Shown piece by piece: positions 12,601-23,938 of a DNA stretch of 64,000 nucleotides. Source of the DNA: Panicum virgatum (Eukaryota > Streptophyta > Magnoliopsida > Poales > Poaceae); assembly GCF_016808335.1 (NCBI RefSeq), contig NC_053141.1:18917756-18981755 (forward strand), given 5' to 3'. The number at the start of each line of letters is the position of its first letter. Position 1 is the stretch's first letter. The translations under genes and the position numbers were made by a program. A model generated the notes under the pieces. The model searched no databases. It saw nothing but the letters and a program-made list of their open reading frames with translations, and had not been told where the DNA came from.

Positions 12601-15600
12601 GTAGACGTCAAGGGACAAAAGGACATTTCACATTATTCATATGCTAATAATATAGAGAGCCATATTAGGGCAAGGAGTTTGACCGAAAACTGAAACTTAA
12701 GGGACTAGATTGGCTTATTTAAAAGTTGATAGACGAATTGAATTTGACACACGGAGCAAAATTGAGGGACGCACAATTTAGATATTCATGTAGTAGGGAT
12801 TGCCATAGGACATGTATATCTAAATTTCAAAAATAGTTGTGAAGCAAGGGAACCTACTACATGAATTGTTAATGAAACGAGAGTGAGCCATATATACCTA
12901 GTTTCCTACTATAAAGGTTATCCTATTCTATATTTTACATCTAAATCATTTGTATTGGCAGTGGATATCGAGATATGATGGGGATCTTGTAGCAAAGTTT
13001 TATTATGGAAACTGCAAACTGAACAGCAAACTAGTCTGGGAGATTCAAGATGAAGGCCTAAAGAGGAAGATTGAGATAGATTCTACGAATATATCGGCCT
13101 TGAAGTTAACGTGTCCAGAAGGTCTACTAGGGACCCTTGAGATTACGGTATGAGTATGAGTGAACAGTAGTTTTATCCAAAACCCTTTTGATGAATAATA
13201 TAATATTTTGCTTTATTTAGTTCTAACTATATGCTTGAATCTTGATCTTATTAGTTGTCTCGGAGGCCAAGGTTTTCTAGAGAAGCTAACCAACAGCCGA
13301 GAAAGAGTACAACATGGCTAGAAACAACAGACTTTACCGGTGGGCAAGCAAGCATACACAGGTAGCTATGAGATAGACACAATGTTATGTAGAAATTAGG
13401 TAAACAAGATATCATTGTACACGAAGAGTGCATTTTGTTAGACAAATTCCCAGTACCAGACCTAACATTTTGAAGGCTGTCCGGCGAACTGGTCGCGACG
13501 GCCCCTCTAGAGTCTAGATCTTATATAAAATCTTATAATATATATATAATACGGTATTTTTTCTTGCAAAGCGAAAATAAATATATTGATATCTTTTTAA
13601 TTTAACATGTTTGATAATTATCGGAGAACAATGTAGACTAAAATAATTGTATATTTGTACTTTTAGAATTATTGATTATCCTCTAGAATTATCGGCCGCC
13701 GACGCAATGCGAATGCCGAATGCGATCTACCAGGCACCGGCCAGTGACCGCGAGCGCTCTGATCCTCCGCACACGGCAGACCCTGATGGTTCGGTTGCTT
13801 GGGCCCTCAGCCATCACAAATGGTGGCCTATCCCTAGGGCCGGCACTCCAAATTCCTTATTGAGTTATCTGGAACTAAAGGATCTTTGTTCTTAGTGAGA
13901 AAACATTATATTATTGCACACTAGTACAGAAACTACCTTTGGTGGCCTATCCCTAGGGCCGGCACTCCAAATTCCTTATTGAGTTATCTGGAACTAAAGG
14001 ATCTTTGTTCTTAGTGAGAAAACATTATATTATTGCACACTAGTACAGAAACTACCTTTGATTCCAGTTGGGAAATCCCTTTACTCCTGGCATTTAGTCC
14101 TGGTCAGTTAGCAGAATCAACTTCTGCGGTCCGCGGGACTTGAACACAAGATCTCTTGTGTCGCATGTAGCTTTCTTATCATTCCACCTACACAGCAAAT
14201 GTGATTAGAAATGGGATATATTTCTTTTAAACTAACTGGTGAAGGGCCTTTCAATCCCGGTTAGTCCCAGTTAGAGGGCTCCAACTGGACTTTTAGTCCC
14301 TGTTGGTAACACCAATTGGGACTCAATGGTGATTTTATAGCCCTATTGGTGGCTCCAACCGGGAGTAATGGTCCACTACGCTCCCTATGGCTAGATTATA
14401 TTAGTCCTGGGTCTAAATGTGGCTGAGACAAATGTTAAAGATTGTGCTGCTCTGTACTAGTGGGCAGCTATTAGTTCTCCTTTCATCGATGATGCATAAT
14501 GTTTTATAGGTTATTGTTTTAGAGATGTATATTACACGGTGTAATTTTAATTATAGGTGCTAACCAAAAAGGAAAAAGAAGAACCGAACAATAAATAAAA
14601 TAATACATAACACTAATAGCCATTAGTTATATTTATACTTCATGAAAAAGTGAATTAAAAACCGCTAGAATATTGAGATTTAACCACTAAAGTATTTTGT
14701 AAGTGTGACGATGAGGTAACATGTGCCATGAATAGTGTAAGCAAGAAAAGTTTCTTAGGACCGGTTGTAGACACAAAGGGAAAAGGTCTTATAGATAGGG
14801 GAGTTTGCAAACTAAGTTGCTGTACATTTTAATTATCTATTTTAATTATATTTTCTTGATTCAAATTGCTGTATTTTAATTATATTGTTATCTATTTCTG
14901 CACATTTTAATTATCAATACTAACTAAGTTGCTGTATTTTAATTATATTGTTATCTATTTCTGTACATTTTTCTTGATTTAAAAAATGATTTTATTTTCT
15001 TTCAGAAGTCATGTTCTGCGGTGTGCTCCAGGGATATTGAACAAGCACATTACGAAACTCCTCTCCAGTAACAATCGTCTATATTCACTGAGCCAGGAAA
15101 ATACTATTGCTCGGTGTAATCCTTATTTTGAGCAGTGGCATTCAGAGTCTCAAGCTTCAGACAATTCCAATACCCAAGAGTTATACCACCCTTATGGTTA
15201 TGAACGATTTGGGGAGCCTAAATTTGGGGAGCAGGTTCCCATGCCAGTTGGAACGAACGTTGTTGGAAGAAATCATAATAGATTCCAGGATGTCATGTCT
15301 ACACTCAATTCAAGCTCAGGTGAACTTTAGATGTTTTTTTTTGCACTGCTTGTGATTCCCGGAAGGTTAATTCAGAGTTCATACCATAATTTGTAATCTC
15401 TGCCAATGTCCCAAGTGCATACATAGTGTACCAAAATCATCACCAGCCATTTTCTGAGTCATTCTCAATATGCACAAATACTATTCAAAACATAGTAAAC
15501 TCGCTTTATCACTTAAAATTCCATCTAATTGAGGTTTTCTGAATCCGCAGATATTGTATATCTTGTATATGCATCACTGAGAAGTTAAAAGAGCATGGAC

Positions 15601-18600
15601 TCCACCAAATTCTCAAGTGAACTAGTTCACATTAATTGTTAAATGATCCTTATATTTGTAACCATATTACTCTCTGTTCTCTGAAACTTTCCAGTTCTAT
15701 ATCCAGTCAGTCCATTCAAATTCTACAAGCAACTATTGATGCCATTAATACAAACTTCAAACCCAATTTATAAGGTTTGGGATTTGCCCTGAACAAACTG
15801 TAACCTTACCACCAAATTAAGCACCAGAGCTAAGCAACACTTAATTTCTGTACGATAGAATTGAAAAATTATGATTTTACAGTTTTTCTTTCTTCCAATA
15901 ATTTCTAGAGTTGATCATTCTTCCAGCTCCATGAGTAAATAACACAGTAAGAAACAAAACCAAATTATACTGTAAAGCAACCTAATGGCTTTTTAATTTC
16001 TATTTCCAGCAGGTGGTCAATTCTCTATGGTCACAGGAGCCCCTTCAGGTGGCCTCCAACAACACAGCAACATGTTCAACAGGTGCAACTCAATCTTGCC
16101 AATGCGTCATACAGAATCCTTATTTTGAACAATAATGTTCAGAGATTGAGATACCAGAGGGGTTCTACTAATACACATGATTTATATCGCAGTTACGATT
16201 TTCAACAGTTTGGGGGACAAGAGTCCTGGGAGCTTGTTTCCATGTCAACTGGAACAAATGTTGTAGGGGAAAACCAGAATCGATGCCAAGATGGCATGCC
16301 TATACTCACCTCATGCTCAGGTAAACATGAGAACTTCAGCATTTACTTATCAATAACAAAAGTTTAAATTTTAATAACCATACTTAATTTGTGCTCCCTT
16401 CTAAAGTGAGAATTGTTTATTGTTTCCTAGAGCACAAATATTAGTCAAAATGTCGGTTAAACTCTATCAGTTTGACGGTTTTTTGAAACATGTGAATGTT
16501 ATAAATCTTGAACACTGCAAAGGAAAGGATTGTATAGGAGAGCAACTATCTGCCATTTTTAGGCCCCTAAACGTATGGATGCACGAATAACCTCTACGAC
16601 TATTTCCCCCACCAGCTAAAATGAACTTATTCAAATCTTAAACATTATAGTTGGGCATTTATTTTTAACTTGTTTCATCAAAAAACATTTATTTTTAACC
16701 CCGATGTTATTAGATCCAACTTGCTTTCCGAGTGACTTAATTGGAATTTTAAACTCTGAAGGACATCTAGGCCGATAGATGCACATGGTAAGTTTCGGTG
16801 ATTAATGACAACCGTATGTGACTAACATGTGTTTTGAAGGAAATATCGATTATTGATTGTCTCATATGAAATGTGAAAGAAGACCCCTCAATTTACATGA
16901 TCCTACGTGCCAAGGACATAAATGCGTGAAGATTAAGGATCTTTCCAGCATCATGTGTCACAAGGAGATGATGACACTTGATTTAGTTCAGATTTTATAG
17001 TTTTTAGTCTTTGACCGTACTATTAAGGGGAGTTCTTGAGTTAGTAGCCTGACCTAGTATAAAGTTGGCCTTGAAAACATGCACACTTGCTCAAGATCAT
17101 TTCCATACAAATCAAATAAGTCAGAAGAACACTTGGAAGAAGAAGAAACTCAAAGAAAAAAAAAACAAGTCCAAGTCATTAACACAAGAAATAGCTGAAA
17201 ACTGGACACCGATTAAACTGATGCCCTCATCCCTTAATAGGTCAATGCATTTACCAGTGCAACTGGAGATCAAACGTAGTGAGTTCAGTAGCATTAGTTA
17301 AACTGACGACTTAATTTTAAGCATCGGTGCATCAGTGTAGCAATTGTATAGAGAGAATGTTGGTTGAAGGAACTTATCTCAGAAAAATCTACTACACCAA
17401 TTTAATCGACACATCATTTATAGGTGTCGGTGCATTGGTACTTCTATTGTCCAGAGAGCATGTTTTACAGCTGAGCAGAAACTCTACAACCGGTTAAACC
17501 GACGACTCAGCGGTTCAACTAACGGTTGAATGACACCAACATTTTCTCCCTGTCAAAAGTCCAACAAAAACATTTTGAGCTTATTGTGACTGATTAAACT
17601 GATGCCATGTATCGATTTAACTGACGCTGAGCACTTTCTGTAGTGTGGCTGGTAACGGCTATGATGGACTTCCTAGCCTATATAAGGAGACCCCCGAGTC
17701 ATTTATTATGCCTTTGACACCTTGAATATACGAGGCCACCTAAGAGATGATGAGAGAGGGCTTGAGCCATGAGAAGATTTAGAGCTTGAAGATTGATCTA
17801 ATCAAGAAGAAATCACCCATTTGAGTGTAGCAAGTGTGCTTGAGCTTAGGGCTAGCTGAGTGTAAATCAATTGAAAGCTTAAGAGCTTGTTACTCTTGGT
17901 GTTTGATGGCGCTAGGCAGTCTTGGTGACCCGGAGGCTCGGTAAGCTCTTGGAGTTTGTGGGAGCACCAAGGAGAAGTTTGTATGCGGTATGAAGCTTGC
18001 CGCTCCGGAGATATTTCTTAGTGAGGCAAGGGGGCTAAACCCTTGGTTGGTGCTCCAACGTGGATTAGGGAGGTAGCGTCAACTCCTCGATACCATGGGA
18101 AAAATTCTGCATGTCTCATGTTCCGTCTCATTTCATTCAAGCATTGCTTTTAAGTTCTCTTTGTTCTTACTTTGCTTGCTTGATTGTTGACTAGATCTTA
18201 AACTTGTTGGTGTGACTCCCACTACGCAAAATAAGCATGTTAGTATGTTTACCCACCTAAGGTCCTTTTGTTAGTATGCTCTAGTTAATAGGTTTCGAAT
18301 TCATAGATTGCGCAACACTAATGCTAGGTTAAGAACTTGATAGAATTTGAAAAAGTCTCAATTCAACCCCAGCCTCTCTTGGGCCACGATCCTTACAAAC
18401 TCAACTTTAAATGCTCTCACCAGCATTGAACCCAAGTTATTTGTGTTAAGATTTGTCGGCCTAGTTGAATTGCAATCTGATCACCAAACACCCTGATGTT
18501 ATTACAAAATAAATTTGTCTTTTGTTTGTTTACTTCCATAGTCGATAATACTTCCTATCATTAAACCCGTGACTAAGTATAGTAAAATTATGTTGGATTA

Positions 18601-19237
18601 CTCTGTAAAGCCACCTGATGACCCTATAATTATTGCCACTTCAAGCGTGTTCCTCCATGGTCACAGGTTTTCCGTCAGGTGGCGTTGAACAGCAAAGGAA
18701 CATGATCAATTGGAGCGACATATCTTTGCAAACGCTTCGCCAGCCACAACAAAATTTTTACAGTGGTAGGATCATGAACGACGCCACGGTTATCTTATTC
18801 TACTATTCTTCCGATTACTAAAATCCATGTCAAATGCTGACTCTGTGCTCACAGGAACTATTTCTGCTGGCCTTCAACAGAATAGGAACATTTTCAATAG
18901 TAGCAGCTCATCCTTGCAAACGCCAGCTCGCGAGGCACAACTCAACATCGTCCCTCTCTCCAACCTTCTTACTAGCATGGGTCAGTCGGACACTACAACC
19001 CAGACCTTCGGGCAGCAGGTCAGTCCACCAACAAGTGACGCAACGGTGTTTGAGAGGATATCCCATGATCTGCTCGACGACATCGACATTGAACCCACAG
19101 GCGCAGCCGAAGAAGCAATGGTCATGTCAACAGTCATCTCCCTCTCCGTCCTGCTCCAGCAAGCCACAGCCCCAACAACAGCTGCTCCTGTTAACGTTCC
19201 AGATGTGGGAAGCAGCGGTGCTGGAGGCGGTAGTTGA
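9616..19237 (+). CDS. ASG1-like protein with TRF2/HOY1 PH-like domain, copy A (multi-exon)
   Basis: Proposed exons are 9616-9747, 11688-11948, 12962-13147, 13255-13361, 15006-15319, 18667-18765 and 18855-19237. All introns are GT-AG, phases join cleanly, and the total is 1482 nt (493 residues plus stop). Exons 2-5 carry the plant ASG1-like PH domain: SPLGLTL, AYTLRIGTWQW, RYDGDLVAKFYYG, KLVWEIQDEGLKRKIEI, a PRKSTTW...DFTGGQASIHR block and LRCAPGILNKH. Two 33-residue Gly/Gln/Asn modules and a C-terminal segment (ISHDLLDDIDIEP, EAMVMSTVISLSVLLQQ) follow. Arabidopsis ASG1 (altered seed germination) shares the domain; the biochemical role is unknown. The C-terminus is shorter than in copy B. Exon 1 is the weakest call: an overlapping frame is also open, and translation could start at the exon 2 ATG. 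A stop-containing pseudo-exon at 16010-16320 must be skipped. Confidence 0.72.
11041..11481. repeat. Fold-back (long inverted repeat) element in intron 1 of copy A
   Basis: The left arm (about 11041-11200) contains AAATTTGGCC, GGTGGTTTT and AATTCATTTTAAATCAG, then TCTAAAAATGTAACCTATC. The right arm repeats these in inverse order on the other strand (GATAGGTTATATTTTTAGA, TTAAAATGAATTA, GGGGCCAAATTTG). Arms are about 180-200 bp, AT-rich and roughly 80% alike by eye. A shortened relative is in copy B intron at about 37846-38060, so the insertion probably predates the duplication. Confidence 0.7.
12063..12775. repeat. MITE-like inverted-repeat element in intron 2 of copy A
   Basis: The left end reads GGTCTCTCAACTTTGCCC, GGTCAAGTTCGTCCCTGA and CCAATTTAGTCCCATAG. 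The right end carries the reverse complement of the same series (GGGACTAGATTGGC, TTGAATTTGACAC, AAAATTGAGGGAC). No coding sequence. This is a common grass miniature-element layout; I could not fix the exact ends or TSD. Confidence 0.55.
13822..14059 (+). repeat. 119-bp perfect tandem duplication
   Basis: 13822-13940 and 13941-14059 both run from GGTGGCCTATCCCTAGGGCC to CTAGTACAGAAACTACCTTT, and I see no difference between them. Each unit includes CACTAGTACAGAAA, the terminus of the neighbouring CACTA element. The perfect identity implies a recent event in intron 4 of copy A, or an assembly artefact. Confidence 0.85.
14038..14462. mobile_element. CACTA-type miniature transposon in intron 4 of copy A
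   Basis: The left terminus is CACTAGTACAGAAACTACC and the right terminus is CTCTGTACTAGTG; 12 of the 13 terminal bases are inverted copies. Subterminal repeats are of the TTTAGTCC/CCCGGTTAGTCCC/CCAACCGGGA type seen in grass CACTA elements. There is no transposase frame. Flanking triplets are GCA and GGC, so no clean 3-bp TSD. The left end overlaps the 119-bp duplication. Confidence 0.72.
16010..16320 (+). pseudogene. Chimeric, stop-containing exon (exon-module head fused to exon-5-like tail) in copy A
   Basis: The acceptor is TTCCAGCAG, a NAGNAG site allowing entry at 16010 or 16013. The first ~100 nt encode one repeat module (TGAPSGGLQQHSNMFN). The sequence then switches to the middle of an exon-5-like sequence (AATCCTTATTTTGAACA) and follows it to a good donor, TCATGCTCAG|GTAAAC. 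In the incoming phase a TGA is met at 16126-16128, and the exon-5-like part has further frame damage. It is best explained by duplication plus deletion joining two paralogous exons. If spliced in, it would truncate the protein before the C-terminal region. Confidence 0.7.
16757..18397 (+). repeat. Solo LTR (1641 bp) with 5-bp TSD AACTC, in an intron of copy A
   Basis: The element starts TGAAGGACATC and ends GATCCTTACA, and is flanked by AACTC at 16752-16756 and again at 18398-18402. It has a TATA box (CCTATATAAGG near 17680), and its end (CAACCCCAGCCTCTCTTGGG) resembles the LTR tail of grass Copia elements. No internal region is present, so it formed by recombination between two LTRs. Confidence 0.8.
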
Positions 19238-20330
19238 CCGCAGCCTGCTGTAGTTGACTCATGGCGGGCGTGCCTTTGGAGCAAAGTCAGTCGTGGTGGT
19301 GGTGCTTGTGAGAACTACTGTAACAAGCAGTTTTGAGACTCTGATTTAAGGTACCTGTGCGTGAGCTTCTATGTGGTAGGGTGGAAACACCAAACTGGTC
19401 TGAGAGTGCTTATTGTGCTGCTGTGTTTCGTACTTGGTTGGTTAATGTACTTAAATTGTGAACTTTGTTACATGCCATAATCTTGCCCATTTTCCTGGGA
19501 CCCTAGTTTATTTGGAATATCTAGCAAAATTTCCCAGCTAAATGCTGACATTTATAGAAATTGTTTTGGCTTCATGAATTCCTTCTAATCCAACTGGAGG
19601 TAGGGGTCCTATTAGCATTATAGTGTACGAGCCCTAGTAGAATTACAAAGAATCCTAGTAGGAGTCCATCTTCTTCCTTTCTTGCAGGTACACCGCGAGT
19701 CTGCACATGCGACGAACTATCGAGACAATCACACTTCCACGTACCGATAAAACAGCCCACGCAATCACGCCGTGTAGACATGAAGTCACAAACTGAGTGA
19801 ACTGCAGTTCGGCGTTCTACAACTCCCTCAGGAATCGAAAGAATAAGTCTGCAAGACTCATGTTCAAAGCAGAACTCAAAGAGTTTGTATTTCTGAATTG
19901 GCTGCCAAAAAGTTGTTTATGCTGAATATTACATGGATATATATAACACATAAATACTAGTGCAGATTTCAGTTCAGATTATGACTTAATTGAGAACTTG
20001 TAGTTGGAAGTTACAGCAGTCCTTGCATTGATATCCTAGTGGAGCACTTTGCATGGTTGGTCATCATCTTCTATTTTAATGCGTGTGTGAAGCAACAGCT
20101 TGGTGGCTGATTGCCTTCCTAACTCACGAATTTATTTGTTTTGCACATCCACAACTGAATGGCCCATCCTCTCTATGCACGTCCAGGCTCCTTAGTTCTG
20201 CGATTAATATGTGGAGCATGGTAGAAATACTTCAAACATAAATATTAAATGAAGTTTAAGCTTAGCTTGCACCTGTCATGCTCCATTTATATTTAAACAA
20301 GTTTTAGCCCACTAAAAAGCAAGCTGATCA
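19238..20330. other. 3' UTR and flank of copy A; no gene seen
   Basis: After the stop at 19237 about 250 bp resemble a 3' UTR. The GGTAGGGTGGAAACACC...CTGGT stretch near 19376 corresponds to GGTGTGGTAAGAACACCTACCTGG after the copy B stop near 41836, so it was duplicated with the gene. The rest, to the chromovirus tail, has no coding or repeat feature I can support. No LTR was recognised next to the chromovirus body. Confidence 0.4.
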
Positions 20331-21699
20331 CTATAGTTTTTGAGGGCAGAAATCATCATCATCCCATGCACGCTCGTGCACTCCATCATTCCTAAGAACA
20401 TTTAAACAAGTACTCAAAACCATAGGATGATCTGAAATAACCTGATTGGTTAAGATAAGGTTAGAGTTCACCAAACAATGCATTTTCTGCCCAAGTTGTT
20501 TAGCTCTGCTCCTTTTAATTGGACCCACTATATCAGATGCACTTTTATTAGGAGGTGGAGAAGAGTGGATACTAGGGATGTCCTCATCAGCCTCCCCCTC
20601 TTAAGAAGGAGTCGTCCTCGACTCAGGCTCACCAACAAATGGAAGCAAATCTTTGACATTGAATGTTACACTCACATTGGAATATTCAGGGGGCAGCTCT
20701 ATTTTGTAAACATTATCATTTATCTTTTCAAGAACTTTGAATGGGCCGTCACCCCGAGGGGTTAACTTACTATTGCGCTGTTGGGGAAATCGATCCTTGC
20801 CTGGCATTAACCGAGGCAGTTATTTTTCCTGTCCGCCTCCGAGCCATTTTCAAAGCGCCTCGGTTAATCCAATTTTGTAGTAGTGGATGCAACCACACTA
20901 GGTCACTGGGCAAGAATATAACTTTTTTCTTACCCTTGTTCGTTGCTTTGCATATTGTGCAGATTTTTTCTCAATATTCCTCCTTGTGTCATCATGTAGC
21001 TTCTTAATAAATTTTGCTCTCTTTGCAGCATCGAAGTTAACTTCTTCATGTAATGGTAAAGGCAAAAGATCCATGGGAGTATGTGGTTTAAAACCATAAA
21101 CAATTTCAAATGGACAAAAATTTGTTGTTGAGTGGACAACGTGTTATAAGCAAATTCAACATGTAGAAGGCAGTCTTCCCATATCTTCAAATTCTTTTTC
21201 AGCACAGCACACAGCATTGTAGAGAGGGCACGGTTGACAACTTCAGTTTGCCCATCAGTTTGTGGGTGACAAGTGGTTGAAAATAGCAACTTTGTGCCAA
21301 GTTTACCCCATAATGTCTTCCAAAAATACCTCAGAAATTTTGTATCCCGGTCTGAAACAATAGTCTTCGGCACTCCATGTAAACGAACTATCTTCCTGAA
21401 AAACAAGGCAGCAAAGTGTGAAGCATCGTCGCTCTTATGACATGGAATAAAATGTGCCATCTTAGAGAAGCGATCAACAACAACAAAAATAGAATCCCTC
21501 CCCTCTGAGACCGAGGTAACCCAAGAATAAAATCCATGTATATATCTTCCCAAGGTATATTTGGAATTGGTAATGGAGTATATAGACCATGGGGATTAAG
21601 GCGGGACTTAGCTTTCAAGCAGATTATGCAACGCTCAACATGTCGTTGGACATCACGTCTCATATGTGGACAAAAGAAATGATATGAAAGCATGTCCAA
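20331..21699 (-). pseudogene. Chromovirus integrase and C-terminal tail, frameshifted
   Basis: The zinc-binding end (HVERCIICLKAKS) and [16 protein letters not shown] lie in 21388-21699. The frame shifts near 21490, and the core continues in 20930-21553 with [17 protein letters not shown] and [10 protein letters not shown]. The D-D-E catalytic residues are therefore all present but split between frames. The SH3-like C-terminal domain ([18 protein letters not shown]) is at 20601-20807, and a basic tail ends at TAG near 20331. It would have catalysed strand transfer of the cDNA. Confidence 0.8.
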
Positions 21700-22039
21700 T
21701 GTCTTTTTTTACACCAAAATGACCAGCTAACCCACCAGCATGTGCTTCCTACAAAAGAATAGTACAAATCGAGCAAGCTGGAATGCATAATTTGTTAGTC
21801 CGAAATAAGAATCCATCATGCATGTAGAATTTATCCCATCCTTTTCCAGCAATGCGATTAGAGAAAGGTTCTTTAAAATAAGAGTCATCAGCATAAAGTG
21901 TTTTAATCGATTCCAAACCAATCACTTTTGTATCTAGCTGTGTAACGAAAGCACATCTTCTTGACAAAGCATCGGCAACAATGTTATCCTTACCACGCTT
22001 ATGTTTTACAACATAGTGGAATGTTTCAATGAACTCAAT

Positions 22040-23125
22040 TCATTTCGCATGTCCACGGTTCAGTTTGCCTTGGCTTTTGAGATATTTCAAAGCTTCATGA
22101 TCAGAATGGATTACAAATTCTTTAGGTAATAAATAATGTTGCCAAACTTCCAAAACTCGGACTAAGACATAAAGCTCTTTGTCATATACAAAGTAGTTCA
22201 GATGTGGACCATTTAACTTTTTAGAAAAGTAGGCAACAGGTTTACCTTCTTGAAGTAGCACACCTCCTATGCCAATACCACTTGCATCACACTCGATCTC
22301 AAAGGTCTTACCAAAATCTGGTAGTTGTAGCAGTGGTGCTTCACAAAGCATTCTTTTCAACTCGTTGAAAGCTTGGTCTTGTTCATCTCCCCACTTGAAT
22401 GGAACATCCTTCTATGTCAGATTGTTAAGGGGTGCAGTGATGGTGCTGAAATCTTTAACAAATCGCTGGTAAAAATCAGCAAGACCATGGAAACTTTGAA
22501 CTTGGCTCACATTTTCTGGTATAGGCCAATACTTTATTGCTTTAATCTTCTCGTCATCAACCTGAATGCCATGTACAGTCACAACTCACAACAAAACCAA
22601 GAAAAACAACACGATCTGTGCAAAAGGTGCACTTAGCAATATTTCCATACAATTTCTCTACTCTAAAAAACGCAAGGACTTCACGAATATGATCAAGATG
22701 TTCATCAAATGATTTACTATGATCAGGATATCATCAAAATAAACAACCACAAATTTTCCAATGAAAGCTCTTAAAATATGTTTCATTAAACACATAAAAG
22801 TTGAAGGAGCATTTGTCAAACCAAAGGGCATCATAAGTCATTCATATAAACCAAATTTAGTCTTGAATGTTGTCTTCTATTCATCACCAATTTTCATACG
22901 AATTTGGTGATATCCGCTACGTAAATCAATCTTACTGAAAATAGCTGAGCCACTCAATTCATCTAACATGTCATCAAGCCTTGGAATGGGATGGTGATAT
23001 CTAACAGTTATAGCATTGATAGCATCACAATCAACACACATGCGCCAAGACCCATCTTTCTTTGGGACCAAAAGAACTGGAACAACACATGGTGCTAGGG
23101 ATTCATGAACATACCCTTTGTACAA
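22040..23125 (-). pseudogene. Chromovirus reverse transcriptase and RNase H remnants
   Basis: 22877-23125 encodes the fingers/palm start ([32 protein letters not shown]), including the first catalytic Asp. Just after it the frame has TAG and TGA where the family has Trp, both explicable by G-to-A changes. The YFDD-type active site is visible near 22735 in a damaged frame. 22040-22360 is the RNase H-linked region ([36 protein letters not shown]). Confidence 0.8.
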
Positions 23126-23149
23126 AAGCTCTTTTACTTGTCGCTGAAT

Positions 23150-23932
23150 TTATTTTGTTTCTTTGGGATTGGTGCGGTAGGCTGGATGATTTGGAAGAGA
23201 AGCACCAGGTACAATTTGGTGCTCAATGCCACGTAGCGGAGGAAGTCGAGCCGGCACCTCATCGGGAAAAACGTCCTCAAAATCCTGCAATAGATCAAGA
23301 ACGACACTAGGTAGCGAGGAAGGTAAGTCGTTAGTCGAAAGGTTGACCTCCTTGTGCAGGAGCACAAAGAATGGGGTTGTTGTGTTCCTCACTTCTATCA
23401 AATCTCTCTTGCTCACAAATAAACACTCATTTTGTTGTGGCAATTTTGTATTTGCAAGAGGCTTTATGTGGCTGGATGGTTTAGAAGTCTCTCCCTTACT
23501 ATTTTTGTGGGTCTCACATAATTTTCTTTTCTCACTCTCCTCTCTTTTCATGCGAGCAACATCTGAAGAATATATTCCTTCTGGAGATAATGGAACAAGA
23601 ACCACCTTCTTCTCTTTGTGAATAAATGTGTATTTGTTGGACCGACCAAAATGCACCGAATCCACATCAAATTGCCATGGATGACCCAGAAGTAAGTGGC
23701 ATGCTTGCATAGGAACAATATCAGAGTCAACCTCGCTATGATAGTCACCAATTGAGGATGAAAAGCGCACCATGGACGAAACCTTCACTGTCCCTGAATT
23801 ATTCAACCATTGCATATGATATGGGTGTGGATGGCGACGTGTTTGCAGGCCAAGCTTCTCAGCAAGCACATCACTAACAATATTGTTGCAGCTCCCACCA
23901 TTAATTATGAATCTACAAACTTGTCCTTTCAC
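23150..23932 (-). pseudogene. Chromovirus aspartic protease and linker, catalytic Asp replaced
   Basis: A 260-codon frame starts with CRFIINGGSCNNIVS and includes LLLGHPWQFD and the PNHPAYRTNPKE linker to RT. In related elements the first motif reads I-D-G/S-G-S, so the Asp required for peptide-bond hydrolysis is Asn here. That is a GAT/GAC-to-AAT/AAC (G-to-A) change. The domain would have cut the Gag-Pol polyprotein; this version should be inactive. A linker of about 70 charged residues separates it from RT. Confidence 0.75.
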
Positions 23933-23938
23933 TTTGCA

